A program made the translations under genes and the position numbers. The notes under the pieces were generated by a model. The model saw only the letters and a list, made by a program, of their open reading frames with translations. It searched no databases and was not told the origin of the DNA. From Frateuria aurantia DSM 6220 (GTDB taxonomy: Bacteria > Pseudomonadota > Gammaproteobacteria > Xanthomonadales > Rhodanobacteraceae), in NCBI RefSeq assembly GCF_000242255.2, contig NC_017033.1:1364001-1428000 (forward strand): a stretch of DNA of 64,000 nt, in the 5' to 3' direction. Shown here piece after piece: positions 10,010 to 19,602 of this stretch (positions are counted from its first letter, which is position 1; each line of letters begins with the position of its first letter).

Positions 10010-13000
10010 GCGGCATCCTCGTTGGTGGCAGGCAGGTGCCGGAACAGGCGGTCCAGCGCCTCGATCAGGTCTCGGTCCGGCCGGGCCTGGAACAGACCGG
10101 CGGCCGGCGCCCGGACAAACATGTAGATGGCACCGCCGACATGGCGGTCGTAGTCGTAGTCCGGCAGCCGCAGTTGCAGTTGCCGATGCAGGGCCAGGGT
10201 GTACAGCACATACTGCAGGTCGTAGCGATGTTCGGCGATGGCGGCCTGCATCGCGGCCTGGTCGTAGGCGGTTTCGTCCTCGCCCAGCCAATTGGACTTG
10301 TAGTCGATCAGGTAATAGCGGCCGTCGGCCTCGAAGCAGAGGTCGACAAAGCCTTTGAACATGCCGTTGAGCTGGGTGCTCAGCAGCGCGGGGCGAGGCA
10401 GGCCCGGCAGTTCGTGGCGGCAGACCAGCCGGTCCAGCTCGCGCACATCCACGTGCGTGGTCTGGATCCAGAATTCCAGTTCCGACTGATAGGTCGACAC
10501 GTCGGCCAGGGCACGCTGATCGCCAGCGGCCAGCGGCAGCGGTTGTCGGCACAACTGTTCCAGCCATGCGGTCAGTGTGTCGATCCATTCGGTCAGGCCG
10601 CGCAGCTCGCAGCGGCGGGCGATGGCGTCGCGCCATAGGCCGGCCTCGGCCTTGAAGCCGGATTCGGCAGCCAGTTCCAGCAAGCCGTGCAGAAAGGTGC
10701 CGGAGGCCGCTCCACGTGGAAACCGGTGCATGCCGATGCCGCCTGGAGTCACTGATGCCATGGCGGGTTCGGCCGGGTGCAGGGGCTCGTCATCCAAAGC
10801 GTTCTGCATCGCCGCGGTATCCGGGACCCGGTCACCGGCATCGGTCGCGACCTCGTCTTCGGTCCAGGCCCCTTCATCCAGCCGCAGAGCGCTGTAGGAG
10901 GCGATCCACCACGCTTCGGCCGCCGCTCGGGCCGGTTCGCGCCAGATGGGCTGGAACGGCGCTTCGGTGGCGGGGCGGAAGCGGGTTTCCTCGGCCTCCG
11001 GCAGCGGCTCGATGACCGTCTGGTCCGCCACGGCCAGCGGTTGCAGCCACTCAAGCAGGCGCTGGCCTTCGGCCAGTGGGTGGCCGCCAGCCAGCAGATA
11101 GCCGATCGCGGAGCGGTGCAGTTGCGAGTTCTTGCCGCTGCCGCGATCCGCCAGACCCAGCCAGCAGCCATGCCGGGCCCGGGTCAAGGCTACGTAGAGC
11201 AGGCGCAGATCCTCGGCGAGGCGGTCATCTTCGGCGCGGGCATAGTCGGCTTCTGCGGGCTGCCAGATCCAGCGCGGAACCTCGCCGGCCAGCAGCAGAG
11301 GACCTTCCGGCTTGACGGCACGGAAGCTGGCGACAAAAGGCAGAAACACCAGCGGGTATTCCAGGCCCTTGGACTTGTGGATGGTGACGACCCGCAACAG
11401 CGCCTCGTCACTTTCCAGACGGATGACCTGTTCGTCGGCCGGCTTGGCCTGGTCGGCCAGGCACTCGCTGAAGTGACGGATCAGCGCCTGCTCGCCCTCG
11501 TGCTCGGCGGCCGCCTGTTGCAGCAATTCGGCCAGATGCAGAAGATTGGTCAGACGCCGCTCGCCCTGGGCCTCCTGCATCAGCCGGGCCGGCAGCCGGA
11601 ACGCGTGGATCAGCCGTCGCAGCATCGGCAGCACGCCCTGTTTCTGCCAGCAGTCGTGGTAGTCGCGGAACTGATCGACACGCGACTCCCAGTGCAGCTC
11701 GTCCAGATTCAGGCGCTCCAGTTCCTCCAGCGGCAGGGCCAGGCTGCGGCTGGCCAGAGCCGCCCGCAGCAGCCGATCCTGGCCCGGCTCCGCGCAGGCC
11801 TTCAGCCACAGCAGGACGTCGCGGGCTTCCTGGCTGGCGAACACCGAATCCTTGTCCGACAGATAGACACTGCGGATGCCGCGGCGAGCCATGGCCTCGC
11901 GGATGGCCCGCGCCTCGCTGCCATCGCGGACCAGCACGGCGATGTCCTGGGCCTGCAAGGACCGCCAGCCTTCGGGCCCGGCAAACCCGGCTTCGCCGTG
12001 CTGGCCCTGATTCAGCAGGCGGACCAGTTCGCTGGCTGCGGCCTCGGCCATGGTCTGGCGATAGGCTTCGCCGCTCAGCGGGCGCTCACTGTCCAGATGC
12101 CACAGGGTCAAGGCCGGTGCAGGTCGCGAGTCGATGGTCCAGACTTCCGGTCGGCCACGGGCCTGCACGGGCAGAAACGGCAGGGGGTTGTCCTGCGGGC
12201 GGCGGAACAGAAAGGCGCCACGGCCTTGCGGGCGCTGTTCGGCCCGTTCGAACAGCTGGTTGACGGCCGCGACCATGGCCGGAGTCGAGCGGAAGTTGGT
12301 GTCCAGCTCGTAGTGACGCCCGGCGGTGGCGCGCCGGGCCTGCAGATAGGTGTGGATATCGGCGCCGCGAAAGGCGTAGATCGCCTGTTTCGGATCGCCG
12401 ATCATAAACAGGCCCCGATCCGTGGTCTGGGCCGCGACATGATAGATGCGGTCGAAAATGCGGTACTGGACCGGGTCGGTATCCTGGAATTCATCGACCA
12501 TCGCCACCGGAAACTGCTGGCGGATCACTTCGGCCAGATGCTCGCCGCGGGGACCGTGCAAGGCCTCGTCAAGCTGGGTCAGCATGTCTTCGAAACCCAT
12601 CTCCGCACGCTGGCGCTGTTCCTGCGCGAAACGGCGCCTGACCCAGGCTGCGGCATGGCGCAGTGCGGCCTCGTCGATGCCCGGAAGGGCAGCCAGACGC
12701 TGCGGCAGGCTCGCCATGTCATCCAGGGCGGCAGCTACCGCTGGCGGCAGATCCAGGCTGACGCCTTTCTTGCAGCCATCCTGCAGGCCTTCATGCGTAA
12801 AGCGCTTGAAGTAGTCCGCATCCACTTCCAGTGCATCCTGCGGCTGTGCCAGCCATTCACGCAGCCGTGCCAGTCTGGGCTCGAAGGTACGGGCGCCGAG
12901 TTTGGTGCCATTGAAATGGCCGGCGGCAGCGGCTTCGGCATAGAAGCTGGACAGGGGCTCGATCCAGGCATGCCAGGGTTGCTTGATGGTGGCCAGAGCC

Positions 13001-13683
13001 TGCTCGCGTGCCTTGATAAGGCCTTGCAGCAGTTGCTGCAAGGGAGCCTCGCCGGTCTCGGTGGCCTGCCGGTCCTTCAGGGGACCCTGCAGCAGCTTGC
13101 CCAGTCGGTCCGGGTCACCCCAGTGCCGACGGACCCAGTCCAGCTCGTCACCGGCCAGAGGATAGCTGTGCTGGCGCCAGTAGTCGCGGATGACGGCCTG
13201 CAGTTGCTCGGCCGGGTCGGTATTCAGTTCCTGCTTGAACAGACTGCCGCTGTCGAAGGCATGTTCGCGCAACATGCGCTGGCACCAGCCATGGATGGTG
13301 GACACCGCCGCCTCGTCCATCCACTGCGCGGCGATGCTCAGCTGCTGGGCGCAGGCCGGCCATCGGTCGACGTCGAAATCATTGCGCAGGGCATGCAGCA
13401 GCGGGTCGCCGTCCGTTTCGCCGGCAAAGACTCTGGCAGCCTCCACCAGGCGCAGGCGGATGCGGTCGCGCAGTTCGCGGGTGGCGGCATCGGTAAAGGT
13501 CACCACCAGGATCTGCGGCGGCAGCAGCGCAGTGGCAAAGCCCGCCTCGCCGCCGTGGCCGAGGATCAGCCGCAGATACAGTGCCGAGATGGTGTAGGTC
13601 TTGCCGGTGCCGGCGCTGGCTTCGATCAGCCGGCTGCCGTGCAGGGGAAAGCTCAAGGCCAGCGGCCGGGAATGCGGACTCAT
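10006..13683 (-). CDS. recB: Exodeoxyribonuclease V beta subunit RecB (helicase-nuclease)
   Basis: The 3'-5' helicase and sole nuclease of RecBCD; also loads RecA after Chi. The 1225-residue product starts MSPHSRPLALSF at the ATG overlapping the recC stop (ATGA); the longer upstream frame is a recC shadow. UvrD-like motifs are ASAGTGKTYT (Walker A), MVDEFQDTDPVQY (Walker B), MIGDPKQAIYAFRGAD, and VVTIHKSKGLEYPLVFLPF with YVALTRAR. The C-terminal RecB nuclease motif is complete: GFVDLCFEADGRYYLIDYKS, with the catalytic Asp and Lys. All three subunits are intact, so a functional complex is expected. Confidence 0.97.
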   Translation of the reverse strand: MSPHSRPLALSFPLHGSRLIEASAGTGKTYTISALYLRLILGHGGEAGFATALLPPQILVVTFTDAATRELRDRIRLRLVEAARVFAGETDGDPLLHALRNDFDVDRWPACAQQLSIAAQWMDEAAVSTIHGWCQRMLREHAFDSGSLFKQELNTDPAEQLQAVIRDYWRQHSYPLAGDELDWVRRHWGDPDRLGKLLQGPLKDRQATETGEAPLQQLLQGLIKAREQALATIKQPWHAWIEPLSSFYAEAAAAGHFNGTKLGARTFEPRLARLREWLAQPQDALEVDADYFKRFTHEGLQDGCKKGVSLDLPPAVAAALDDMASLPQRLAALPGIDEAALRHAAAWVRRRFAQEQRQRAEMGFEDMLTQLDEALHGPRGEHLAEVIRQQFPVAMVDEFQDTDPVQYRIFDRIYHVAAQTTDRGLFMIGDPKQAIYAFRGADIHTYLQARRATAGRHYELDTNFRSTPAMVAAVNQLFERAEQRPQGRGAFLFRRPQDNPLPFLPVQARGRPEVWTIDSRPAPALTLWHLDSERPLSGEAYRQTMAEAAASELVRLLNQGQHGEAGFAGPEGWRSLQAQDIAVLVRDGSEARAIREAMARRGIRSVYLSDKDSVFASQEARDVLLWLKACAEPGQDRLLRAALASRSLALPLEELERLNLDELHWESRVDQFRDYHDCWQKQGVLPMLRRLIHAFRLPARLMQEAQGERRLTNLLHLAELLQQAAAEHEGEQALIRHFSECLADQAKPADEQVIRLESDEALLRVVTIHKSKGLEYPLVFLPFVASFRAVKPEGPLLLAGEVPRWIWQPAEADYARAEDDRLAEDLRLLYVALTRARHGCWLGLADRGSGKNSQLHRSAIGYLLAGGHPLAEGQRLLEWLQPLAVADQTVIEPLPEAEETRFRPATEAPFQPIWREPARAAAEAWWIASYSALRLDEGAWTEDEVATDAGDRVPDTAAMQNALDDEPLHPAEPAMASVTPGGIGMHRFPRGAASGTFLHGLLELAAESGFKAEAGLWRDAIARRCELRGLTEWIDTLTAWLEQLCRQPLPLAAGDQRALADVSTYQSELEFWIQTTHVDVRELDRLVCRHELPGLPRPALLSTQLNGMFKGFVDLCFEADGRYYLIDYKSNWLGEDETAYDQAAMQAAIAEHRYDLQYVLYTLALHRQLQLRLPDYDYDRHVGGAIYMFVRAPAAGLFQARPDRDLIEALDRLFRHLPATNEDAA

Positions 13684-16600
13684 GGGCTGTCGGCGTCCAG
13701 AAGGGTGGGCGGGTGCTGCAGCAAGGGCCGATAAAGTTGCTTGGCCCAGCGGGCGAAGGCCTCGGGCTCGGCGACCAGCTGGGCGAAGTCGGGATATTGC
13801 CGTGCCAGACTGGCGCTGTGTCGGACTTCGCCACCGTGGGTGAAGTCGTCCTGATAGGTTCTGGCGGCCTCCTTCCAGGCCCTCGACAGGTCCTCTTCGG
13901 CATGGGCCAGCCAGCTCAGGGCCGTCTTGCGCGCGGTCGGCAGAGGCTGGCACATGCCTTGTGCCCAGCCGTCCAGCCAGTCGGCAAGAATGGTCTCGGC
14001 CGTTGGTTGCGGCAAGGGCGCCCAGCTCACGCTGACATCCTCGGCGATCAGCACGGTGTGCAGGCCGATGCCGCTGGCGCAGGCCGCCGCATGTGTGACA
14101 AAAGCCTTCAGCAGGCGATGCCAGTTCAGCGCTTTCTTGTTCAGCAGACGTCGCGGCAGCAGTTGCAGGCTGGCCGGCTGATCGTCGGCATCGCGGCACA
14201 GGCCGCCCAGCCAGTCGTCCAGCCGCAGGGTGCCGTGGACGAATTGCAGTGGCAAGGTGGCGGCGAGCGGTCGTGACCAGCGCTCCCGTTGCTGCCGGTA
14301 GCGTTGGAACTGGTCGGGCAGCGGATCCAGCAGCTCATCGCGCAAGGCGGCTCCGAAACCGGCCAGGGGCAGCTGGCCACGACCTTGCAGGCGTTGCGCG
14401 GCCAGTGCCAAGGCCGGCGCCAGTTCGGCGCCTTGCAGATCCAGCTGCTGGCGGGTTTCATCCAGGAGGGCCTGGGTCAGGCTGTAGCGCTGCAGGCCGT
14501 CGAGACCGAAGTGTTCGTCGTCCTGCAGCTCCTCACCGTACTGATCCAGATGAATGCCCAGCCGTTGCTGGAAAAAGGCGCGTACCGGGTCGGCCAGAAA
14601 GGCTTGCAGTCGATCCAGCGACAGCGGCGGCGGATCTTGCCAGGCTGGCAGGCTTGGTGCAGAGCGGGCATCTTCCGTCGGGGTCTGATGCACGGCGGCC
14701 CATTCGCCAGCATGGGTATACCAGGCGGTATCAGCTTCGAAATACCGCCGGCTGAAGGCTTGCAGCGGATGGATCGTGGTCAGTGCCTGCAGCAGGTCTC
14801 CGCCGCCGGCCAGCCGCCAGCCTGAAACCAGATGATCACGCAACTGGCCGACCAGGACCGAGGCAGGTCGCTCGCTGTCATCGCGGATGCTGCGACCGAC
14901 CCAGCTGACATGAAGTCGGTCCCGGGCCGACAGCAGGGCTTCCAGCAACAGATAGCGATCATCGTCGCGGCGCGAACGGTCGCCGGGACGGTAGTCGCCG
15001 GCCATCAGATCGAAGTCCATCGGGGTCTTGCTGCGCGGATAATCACCATCGTTCATGCCCAGCAGACAGACCTGGCGGAAGGGGATGGTACGCATCGGCA
15101 GCAAGGTGCAGAAATTCACTGCGCCACTGAGGAAACGCTGGCTCAGTCCGCCTTGGTCCAGGGTCGCCAGCCAGCCTTCGCGGGCCACTGACAGTGGCAG
15201 GGCATCCTCCAGTCCCGCGTCCCGGCACAGGTCCAGCCAGTCATCGAGCGCCTTCAGCAGCTGGTCGACCAGCGCCTGGTCCTGCTCGTCGACCGGACGC
15301 AGGAACTGTTCCAGCAACTGGCGGAAAATCATGCCCCAGGCGGCGGGGGCATGGGCTTCGGCCAGTTGCTGCAGCGGTTGCCGCAGGGCCTGCAGCAAGT
15401 CGATCAGCGGTCCGAGCAGGGCGGCGTCCAGACCGCCGATATCGGCATAGGGCTCGATGCCGGCAAAGGCCTCCTCGGCGCTGGCATAACCCAGCAGCAG
15501 TCGGCGCAGCCCGAAGTCCCAGGTATTCTGTTCCAGTCCCGCGCGCTGACCCAGCGCCGCGCGCTGACCGGCATCCAGGCCCCAGCGGATGCCGGCACCG
15601 TCCAGCCATTGCCGCAGCTGGGGCAGATCCTGCTCGGCGATGCCGAAGCGCTGGCGCAGTGGCGCGGCATCGAGCAGGTCCAGCACGTCGCTGACCGCCA
15701 GTCGTCCGCGCGGCAGCTGCAGCAGCTGTTCCAGGGCAATGGTCAGCGGACTCTGGCCGCGCACGCCCTGGTCAGCGATGGTGAACGGGATATGGCGTGC
15801 ATCGCCGCGCGGATACTGACCGAACACGGCCTGGATCGCCGGGGCATAGGTCTGGATGTCCGGCACCATGACGATGATGTCGCGCGGACGCAGCGCGGGA
15901 TCGGCACTGAAGGCGGCCAGCAGCTGGTCGTGCAGGATCTCCACCTCGCGCTGGGCGCTGTGGGCGACGTGAAAGCGGATCGAGTGATCACGGGCCGGGT
16001 CGACCGCCGGCCATAGCTCGCGGCTTTCCCGCAGCGGGCGCAGGTCGAAGATGTCGTCCTGCAGCTGACCCAGCAGATGATCACTGGCCGGGGGCTCGAA
16101 CACATCGATCCGCTCGAAATGTTCACGGTAGCGCTCGGGATCATCATGCCGGTCCAGCAGATTGATGTAGTCACGCCCCTGTTTGCCCCAGGCCGCCAGC
16201 AGCGGCTGGGCCTGGGCATGCAGCAGCTCGGCGCCGATGATCTGGCCGGGACGGTGCGGATGGCGACGATACTGGTGGCGCAGCAGATCCTTGTCCTCGA
16301 CGATATCGCCCCAGTGATGCTGGCAGGGATTGTGCACGCACAGGATCACCTGGCTGAAGCGGGCCATGGCCGCCAGTGCCTCCAGCGCCTGGGCTGGCAG
16401 CGAGGTGATGCCGAACACGATGATGCGACGTGGCAGGCCGACCGGCGGCTGCTCCATGGTTTCCAGCGCGGCGACAAAACGCGGATGGACGAAAGCCCGG
16501 CCCTGGACCAGCTCGGGATCATTGATATCGGCCAGCAAGGCCCGCCACAACGCGGGTTGCCACAGCTGCTGAGGCTGCAGGGGGATGGCACCGTGACGCA

Positions 16601-17111
16601 GGCTGCGCAGTTCGTCGCGACCTGCCGCCCAGTCGTTCAGCCAGTCCGCGCGATAGACCTGGTATTGGTCGAACAGATCGGCCAGACGCTCGGCCAGCTG
16701 GTGGCGTTTGCGCAGGTCCGGATCATCGGCCAGAAAGTGGCGCAGCGGGGCGAACACCTCCTGGTGCAGGCATTCCGGCAGCAGGCGCAGCAATCGCCAG
16801 GTCAGCGGCGCCTTGTCCAGCGGCGACTGGGTGGGAATCGCGGCCTCGCCCAGTACCAGCCGATAGGCGCTCCACATAAAGCGCGAGGGCAGGTCGAACT
16901 GCAGGGCGGCGGCGATGCCGCAGCCGGCATCTTCGGCCAGAGCCTGCTTCAGCCACTGCGCGATGCCGTTGCTGTAGACCAGAAAACGTTCGTTTTCCAG
17001 AGGGCGCAAGGGATGGCGGCGCATCCAGGCCACGCACAGCTCACGCAGATCTTCAATCTGGTTGCCGTGGATCACCATCAGGCCGGGGGTCAGTGCCGCG
17101 GCAGTCGTCAT
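13680..17111 (-). CDS. recC: Exodeoxyribonuclease V gamma subunit RecC
   Basis: The scaffold subunit of RecBCD that splits the duplex and recognises Chi through an inactive nuclease-like fold. The 1143-residue length matches E. coli RecC (1122). Family sequences are visible: GLMVIHGNQIEDLRELCVAW at the start, ERFLVYSNGIAQWL, and FCTLLPMRTIPFRQVCLLGMNDGDYPR in the middle. It is the first gene of recC-recB-recD, with ATGA couplings to recB. A GAGG lies 8 nt before the ATG. Upstream DNA is shared with the divergent cobalt-permease gene. Confidence 0.96.
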   Translation of the reverse strand: MTTAAALTPGLMVIHGNQIEDLRELCVAWMRRHPLRPLENERFLVYSNGIAQWLKQALAEDAGCGIAAALQFDLPSRFMWSAYRLVLGEAAIPTQSPLDKAPLTWRLLRLLPECLHQEVFAPLRHFLADDPDLRKRHQLAERLADLFDQYQVYRADWLNDWAAGRDELRSLRHGAIPLQPQQLWQPALWRALLADINDPELVQGRAFVHPRFVAALETMEQPPVGLPRRIIVFGITSLPAQALEALAAMARFSQVILCVHNPCQHHWGDIVEDKDLLRHQYRRHPHRPGQIIGAELLHAQAQPLLAAWGKQGRDYINLLDRHDDPERYREHFERIDVFEPPASDHLLGQLQDDIFDLRPLRESRELWPAVDPARDHSIRFHVAHSAQREVEILHDQLLAAFSADPALRPRDIIVMVPDIQTYAPAIQAVFGQYPRGDARHIPFTIADQGVRGQSPLTIALEQLLQLPRGRLAVSDVLDLLDAAPLRQRFGIAEQDLPQLRQWLDGAGIRWGLDAGQRAALGQRAGLEQNTWDFGLRRLLLGYASAEEAFAGIEPYADIGGLDAALLGPLIDLLQALRQPLQQLAEAHAPAAWGMIFRQLLEQFLRPVDEQDQALVDQLLKALDDWLDLCRDAGLEDALPLSVAREGWLATLDQGGLSQRFLSGAVNFCTLLPMRTIPFRQVCLLGMNDGDYPRSKTPMDFDLMAGDYRPGDRSRRDDDRYLLLEALLSARDRLHVSWVGRSIRDDSERPASVLVGQLRDHLVSGWRLAGGGDLLQALTTIHPLQAFSRRYFEADTAWYTHAGEWAAVHQTPTEDARSAPSLPAWQDPPPLSLDRLQAFLADPVRAFFQQRLGIHLDQYGEELQDDEHFGLDGLQRYSLTQALLDETRQQLDLQGAELAPALALAAQRLQGRGQLPLAGFGAALRDELLDPLPDQFQRYRQQRERWSRPLAATLPLQFVHGTLRLDDWLGGLCRDADDQPASLQLLPRRLLNKKALNWHRLLKAFVTHAAACASGIGLHTVLIAEDVSVSWAPLPQPTAETILADWLDGWAQGMCQPLPTARKTALSWLAHAEEDLSRAWKEAARTYQDDFTHGGEVRHSASLARQYPDFAQLVAEPEAFARWAKQLYRPLLQHPPTLLDADSP

Positions 17112-17418
17112 GCAACCACCTCGGCTGGCGGGTGGGCACGGGCAGGGGTGGCGGCAGCCGATCGCATGCTAAGGAGGTCCGGGGCGGTCAAAGCCCCAAG
17201 CTTAAAGGATGGTCGGCAGAATATCCCTCTGCCGGCGGGATGGCGTCCCGTCGCGGGGCCGCTGCCCGGTCGGGGCGGTGTCGCCGTCGCTGGAGCGAGG
17301 CGTGCGTTCAAATCGGCCGTCGATGGGAGTAGGGCGTGGCGGATGGGGCGTGCCAGCCGGCTTGGGTATACTCGGCAGGTCGGCGCACGGCCGACGCAGA
17401 TGGCTGCAAGGGCGGGCA
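17112..17418. other. Divergent intergenic region recC / cobalt permease
   Basis: 307 bases between two divergent operons, presumably carrying both promoters. A -10-like TATACT is at 17367-17372 on the plus strand, with no good -35. AAGGG at 17409-17413 is the likely ribosome binding site of the permease. No B12 box or conserved cobalamin-riboswitch core could be found on either strand, although the downstream genes are cobalt and cobalamin genes. Confidence 0.5.
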
Positions 17419-18477
17419 ATGATGGCAATGATCAAGTCGGAGCAGGCCGGAACACCGCGGTTCCGCCAGCAGGTCCTGTGGATCTACCTCGGGCTGCTGG
17501 GCTTCAATCTGCTGGCCTGGCTGTGGGCATGGACGGCATTCGGCCGGCAGCCGGTACTGCTGGGCATGGCCTTGCTGGCCTATACCTTCGGCTTGCGTCA
17601 TGCGGTCGATGCCGACCATATCGCCGCCATCGACAATGTCACCCGCAAATTGATGCAGGAAGGCCGCAATCCGCTGGGCGTGGGCCCCTGCTTCGCGCTG
17701 GGCCATTCCACCGTGGTCGTCGCGATGTCGGCCCTGGTGGCCGTCGCGACGGTCTCGGTCTCCGGGCATTTCAGCCAGCTGAAGGATTATGGCGGTCTGG
17801 TCAGCACCTGCGTCTCGGCGCTGTTCCTGCTGTTGCTGGCGGCCGCCAATTTCAGCACCTTTGTCGCGGTCTACAAGACCTTTCGGGCGGTGCGGCAGGG
17901 CGCGACCTTGCAGAGTGAAGATCTGGATCTGCTGATGAGTCAGCGCGGCCTGATGGCCCGCTGGTTCCAGCCCCTGTTCCGGCTGGCCTCGCGCAGCTGG
18001 CATCTGTATCCGATCGGGATTCTGTTCGGCCTCGGTTTCGATACCGCCACCGAGATCGCCTTGTTCGGCATTTCCGCCACCCAGGCCAGCCACGGTCTGT
18101 CCCTGTGGTCGCTGCTCAGCCTGCCGGTCTTGTTCGCGGCAGGCATGACTCTGATCGATACCACTGACGGAGTGCTGATGATGGGGGCTTATCGCTGGGC
18201 CTTTGTCCGCCCCATCCGCAAGATCTACTACAACATGACGATCACCCTGATTTCGGTGATCGTGGCGGTGGTGATCGGCAGCGTGGAAGCGCTGGCGCTG
18301 ATTGCCGACAAGTTCTCGCTGGACAATCCGTTCTGGCGCGCCATCGGCGGTGTGGCGGCGCATTTCGGCCTGCTCGGCTATGGCGTCATCGCGGTGTTTC
18401 TGTTCAGCTGGCTGATCTCGGCCGTGATCTACCGCTGGAAGCGCTACGACCGGATCGAGATCCGCGTCGCGCCTTGA
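17419..18477 (+). CDS. NiCoT family nickel/cobalt permease (HoxN/NixA type)
   Basis: An eight-helix inner-membrane secondary transporter of Ni2+ and/or Co2+. The NiCoT signature RHAVDADHIAAIDN lies in helix II, with further family motifs LGHSTVVV and GLGFDTATEIALF (helix V region), all metal-ligand segments. About 352 residues is normal. The start is the ATG at 17419 (a second ATG follows at once) preceded by AAGGG; the open frame upstream lacks a plausible start context. Position at the head of cobW-cobN-chlID argues that cobalt for corrin insertion is the physiological substrate. Confidence 0.93.
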   Translation: MMAMIKSEQAGTPRFRQQVLWIYLGLLGFNLLAWLWAWTAFGRQPVLLGMALLAYTFGLRHAVDADHIAAIDNVTRKLMQEGRNPLGVGPCFALGHSTVVVAMSALVAVATVSVSGHFSQLKDYGGLVSTCVSALFLLLLAAANFSTFVAVYKTFRAVRQGATLQSEDLDLLMSQRGLMARWFQPLFRLASRSWHLYPIGILFGLGFDTATEIALFGISATQASHGLSLWSLLSLPVLFAAGMTLIDTTDGVLMMGAYRWAFVRPIRKIYYNMTITLISVIVAVVIGSVEALALIADKFSLDNPFWRAIGGVAAHFGLLGYGVIAVFLFSWLISAVIYRWKRYDRIEIRVAP

Positions 18478-18509
18478 CCCCCATTCAATCAACGATTTCA
18501 GGAGCATCC

Positions 18510-19598
18510 ATGGCGCTTTCAGCCATCCACAAAGTACCCGTGACCATCGTGACCGGCTTCCTCGGCAGCGGCAAGACCACCATGCTGCGGCATCTGCTGG
18601 AGCAGGCACGTGGCAAGCGGGTCGCCGTCATCGTCAATGAATTCGGCGAGCTCGGCATCGATGGCGAGATTCTGAAGGGTTGCGGCCTGGGCTGCGAGGA
18701 CGGTGCCGAGGCGGCCGAAGGCTCGCAGATCTACGAGCTGGCCAATGGCTGTCTGTGCTGCACCGTGCAGGAAGAATTTTATCCGGTGATGGAAAAGCTG
18801 CTGGAGCGGCGTGATGCCATCGACCATGTGGTGATCGAGACCTCGGGCCTGGCCCTGCCCAAGCCGCTGGTGCAGGCCTTTCTGTGGCCGGCGATACGCA
18901 ATGGTTTCACCGTGGACGCCGTGATCACGGTGGTGGACGGTCCGGCGGTGGTGGCGGGGCAGTTCGCCGCCAATCCGGCAGCCGTCGATGCCCAGCGCAA
19001 GGCCGATGACAACCTCGACCACGAGTCGCCGCTGCACGAGCTGTTCGAAGATCAGCTCAGTGCGGCCGACCTGGTGATCGTCAACAAGACCGACCAGTTG
19101 CGCGAAGGCGAACTGGCCGCGATCGAGCGTCTGGTCCGCGACGAGGTGCCGGCTCATGTGAAGATCGTCCCCTCGCAGTTCGGCCAGCTGGATCTGGGCG
19201 TGTTGCTGGGCTTGAACGCGGCCTCCGAGGACAGCATCCATCTGCGCCTGGATCATCATGGCTCGGCGGATGATCCGGATCATCACCATGACGAATTCGA
19301 TTCGGTGGTGGTCAGCGCCACGCCGGCTTCGAAGGAACGGCTGATCGCGGCCCTGCGCGAGCTTGTCGGTCAGCATCACATCTACCGGGTCAAGGGTTTC
19401 GCCAATCCGCCAGGGGCGGCGATGCGGTTGGTGATCCAGGGCGTGGGCACGCGTTTCGACAGCTACTTTGACCGGCGCTGGCAGCCAGATGAAACGCCGG
19501 CCTGCCGGTTCGTGCTGATCGGTCAGGCGCTGCAGGCCGAGGCCTTGCAGCTGGAACTGGAGCGCCTGCTGGCCGAACCCGTCGCCCAGGCGGACTGA
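18510..19598 (+). CDS. cobW: CobW-type GTPase / metal chaperone (COG0523)
   Basis: A G3E GTPase linked to cobalt delivery to CobN. The start is the ATG at 18510 behind AGGAG (18500-18504), giving MALSAIHKVPVTIVTGFLGS, 362 residues. Motifs are Walker A GFLGSGKTT, the metal-binding ANGCLCCTVQEEF (CxCC), switch-like ETSGLALPKPL, and the guanine motif NKTD. A His/Asp-rich stretch (DHHGSADDPDHHHDEFD) lies between the GTPase and C-terminal CobW domains, as in many COG0523 metal chaperones. It lies 32 nt after the permease and 4 nt before cobN. Confidence 0.94.
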   Translation: MALSAIHKVPVTIVTGFLGSGKTTMLRHLLEQARGKRVAVIVNEFGELGIDGEILKGCGLGCEDGAEAAEGSQIYELANGCLCCTVQEEFYPVMEKLLERRDAIDHVVIETSGLALPKPLVQAFLWPAIRNGFTVDAVITVVDGPAVVAGQFAANPAAVDAQRKADDNLDHESPLHELFEDQLSAADLVIVNKTDQLREGELAAIERLVRDEVPAHVKIVPSQFGQLDLGVLLGLNAASEDSIHLRLDHHGSADDPDHHHDEFDSVVVSATPASKERLIAALRELVGQHHIYRVKGFANPPGAAMRLVIQGVGTRFDSYFDRRWQPDETPACRFVLIGQALQAEALQLELERLLAEPVAQAD

Positions 19599-19602
19599 GC
19601 CG

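Noticed and set aside
10010-10636. N-terminal extension of recD
   Set aside because: Translates the recB 3' end out of frame; RecD begins at MNAVV overlapping the recB stop.
10777-13734. 985-residue plus-strand open frame
   Set aside because: Antisense to recB; no domains, Gln/Gly/Ala-rich shadow typical of high-G+C genes.
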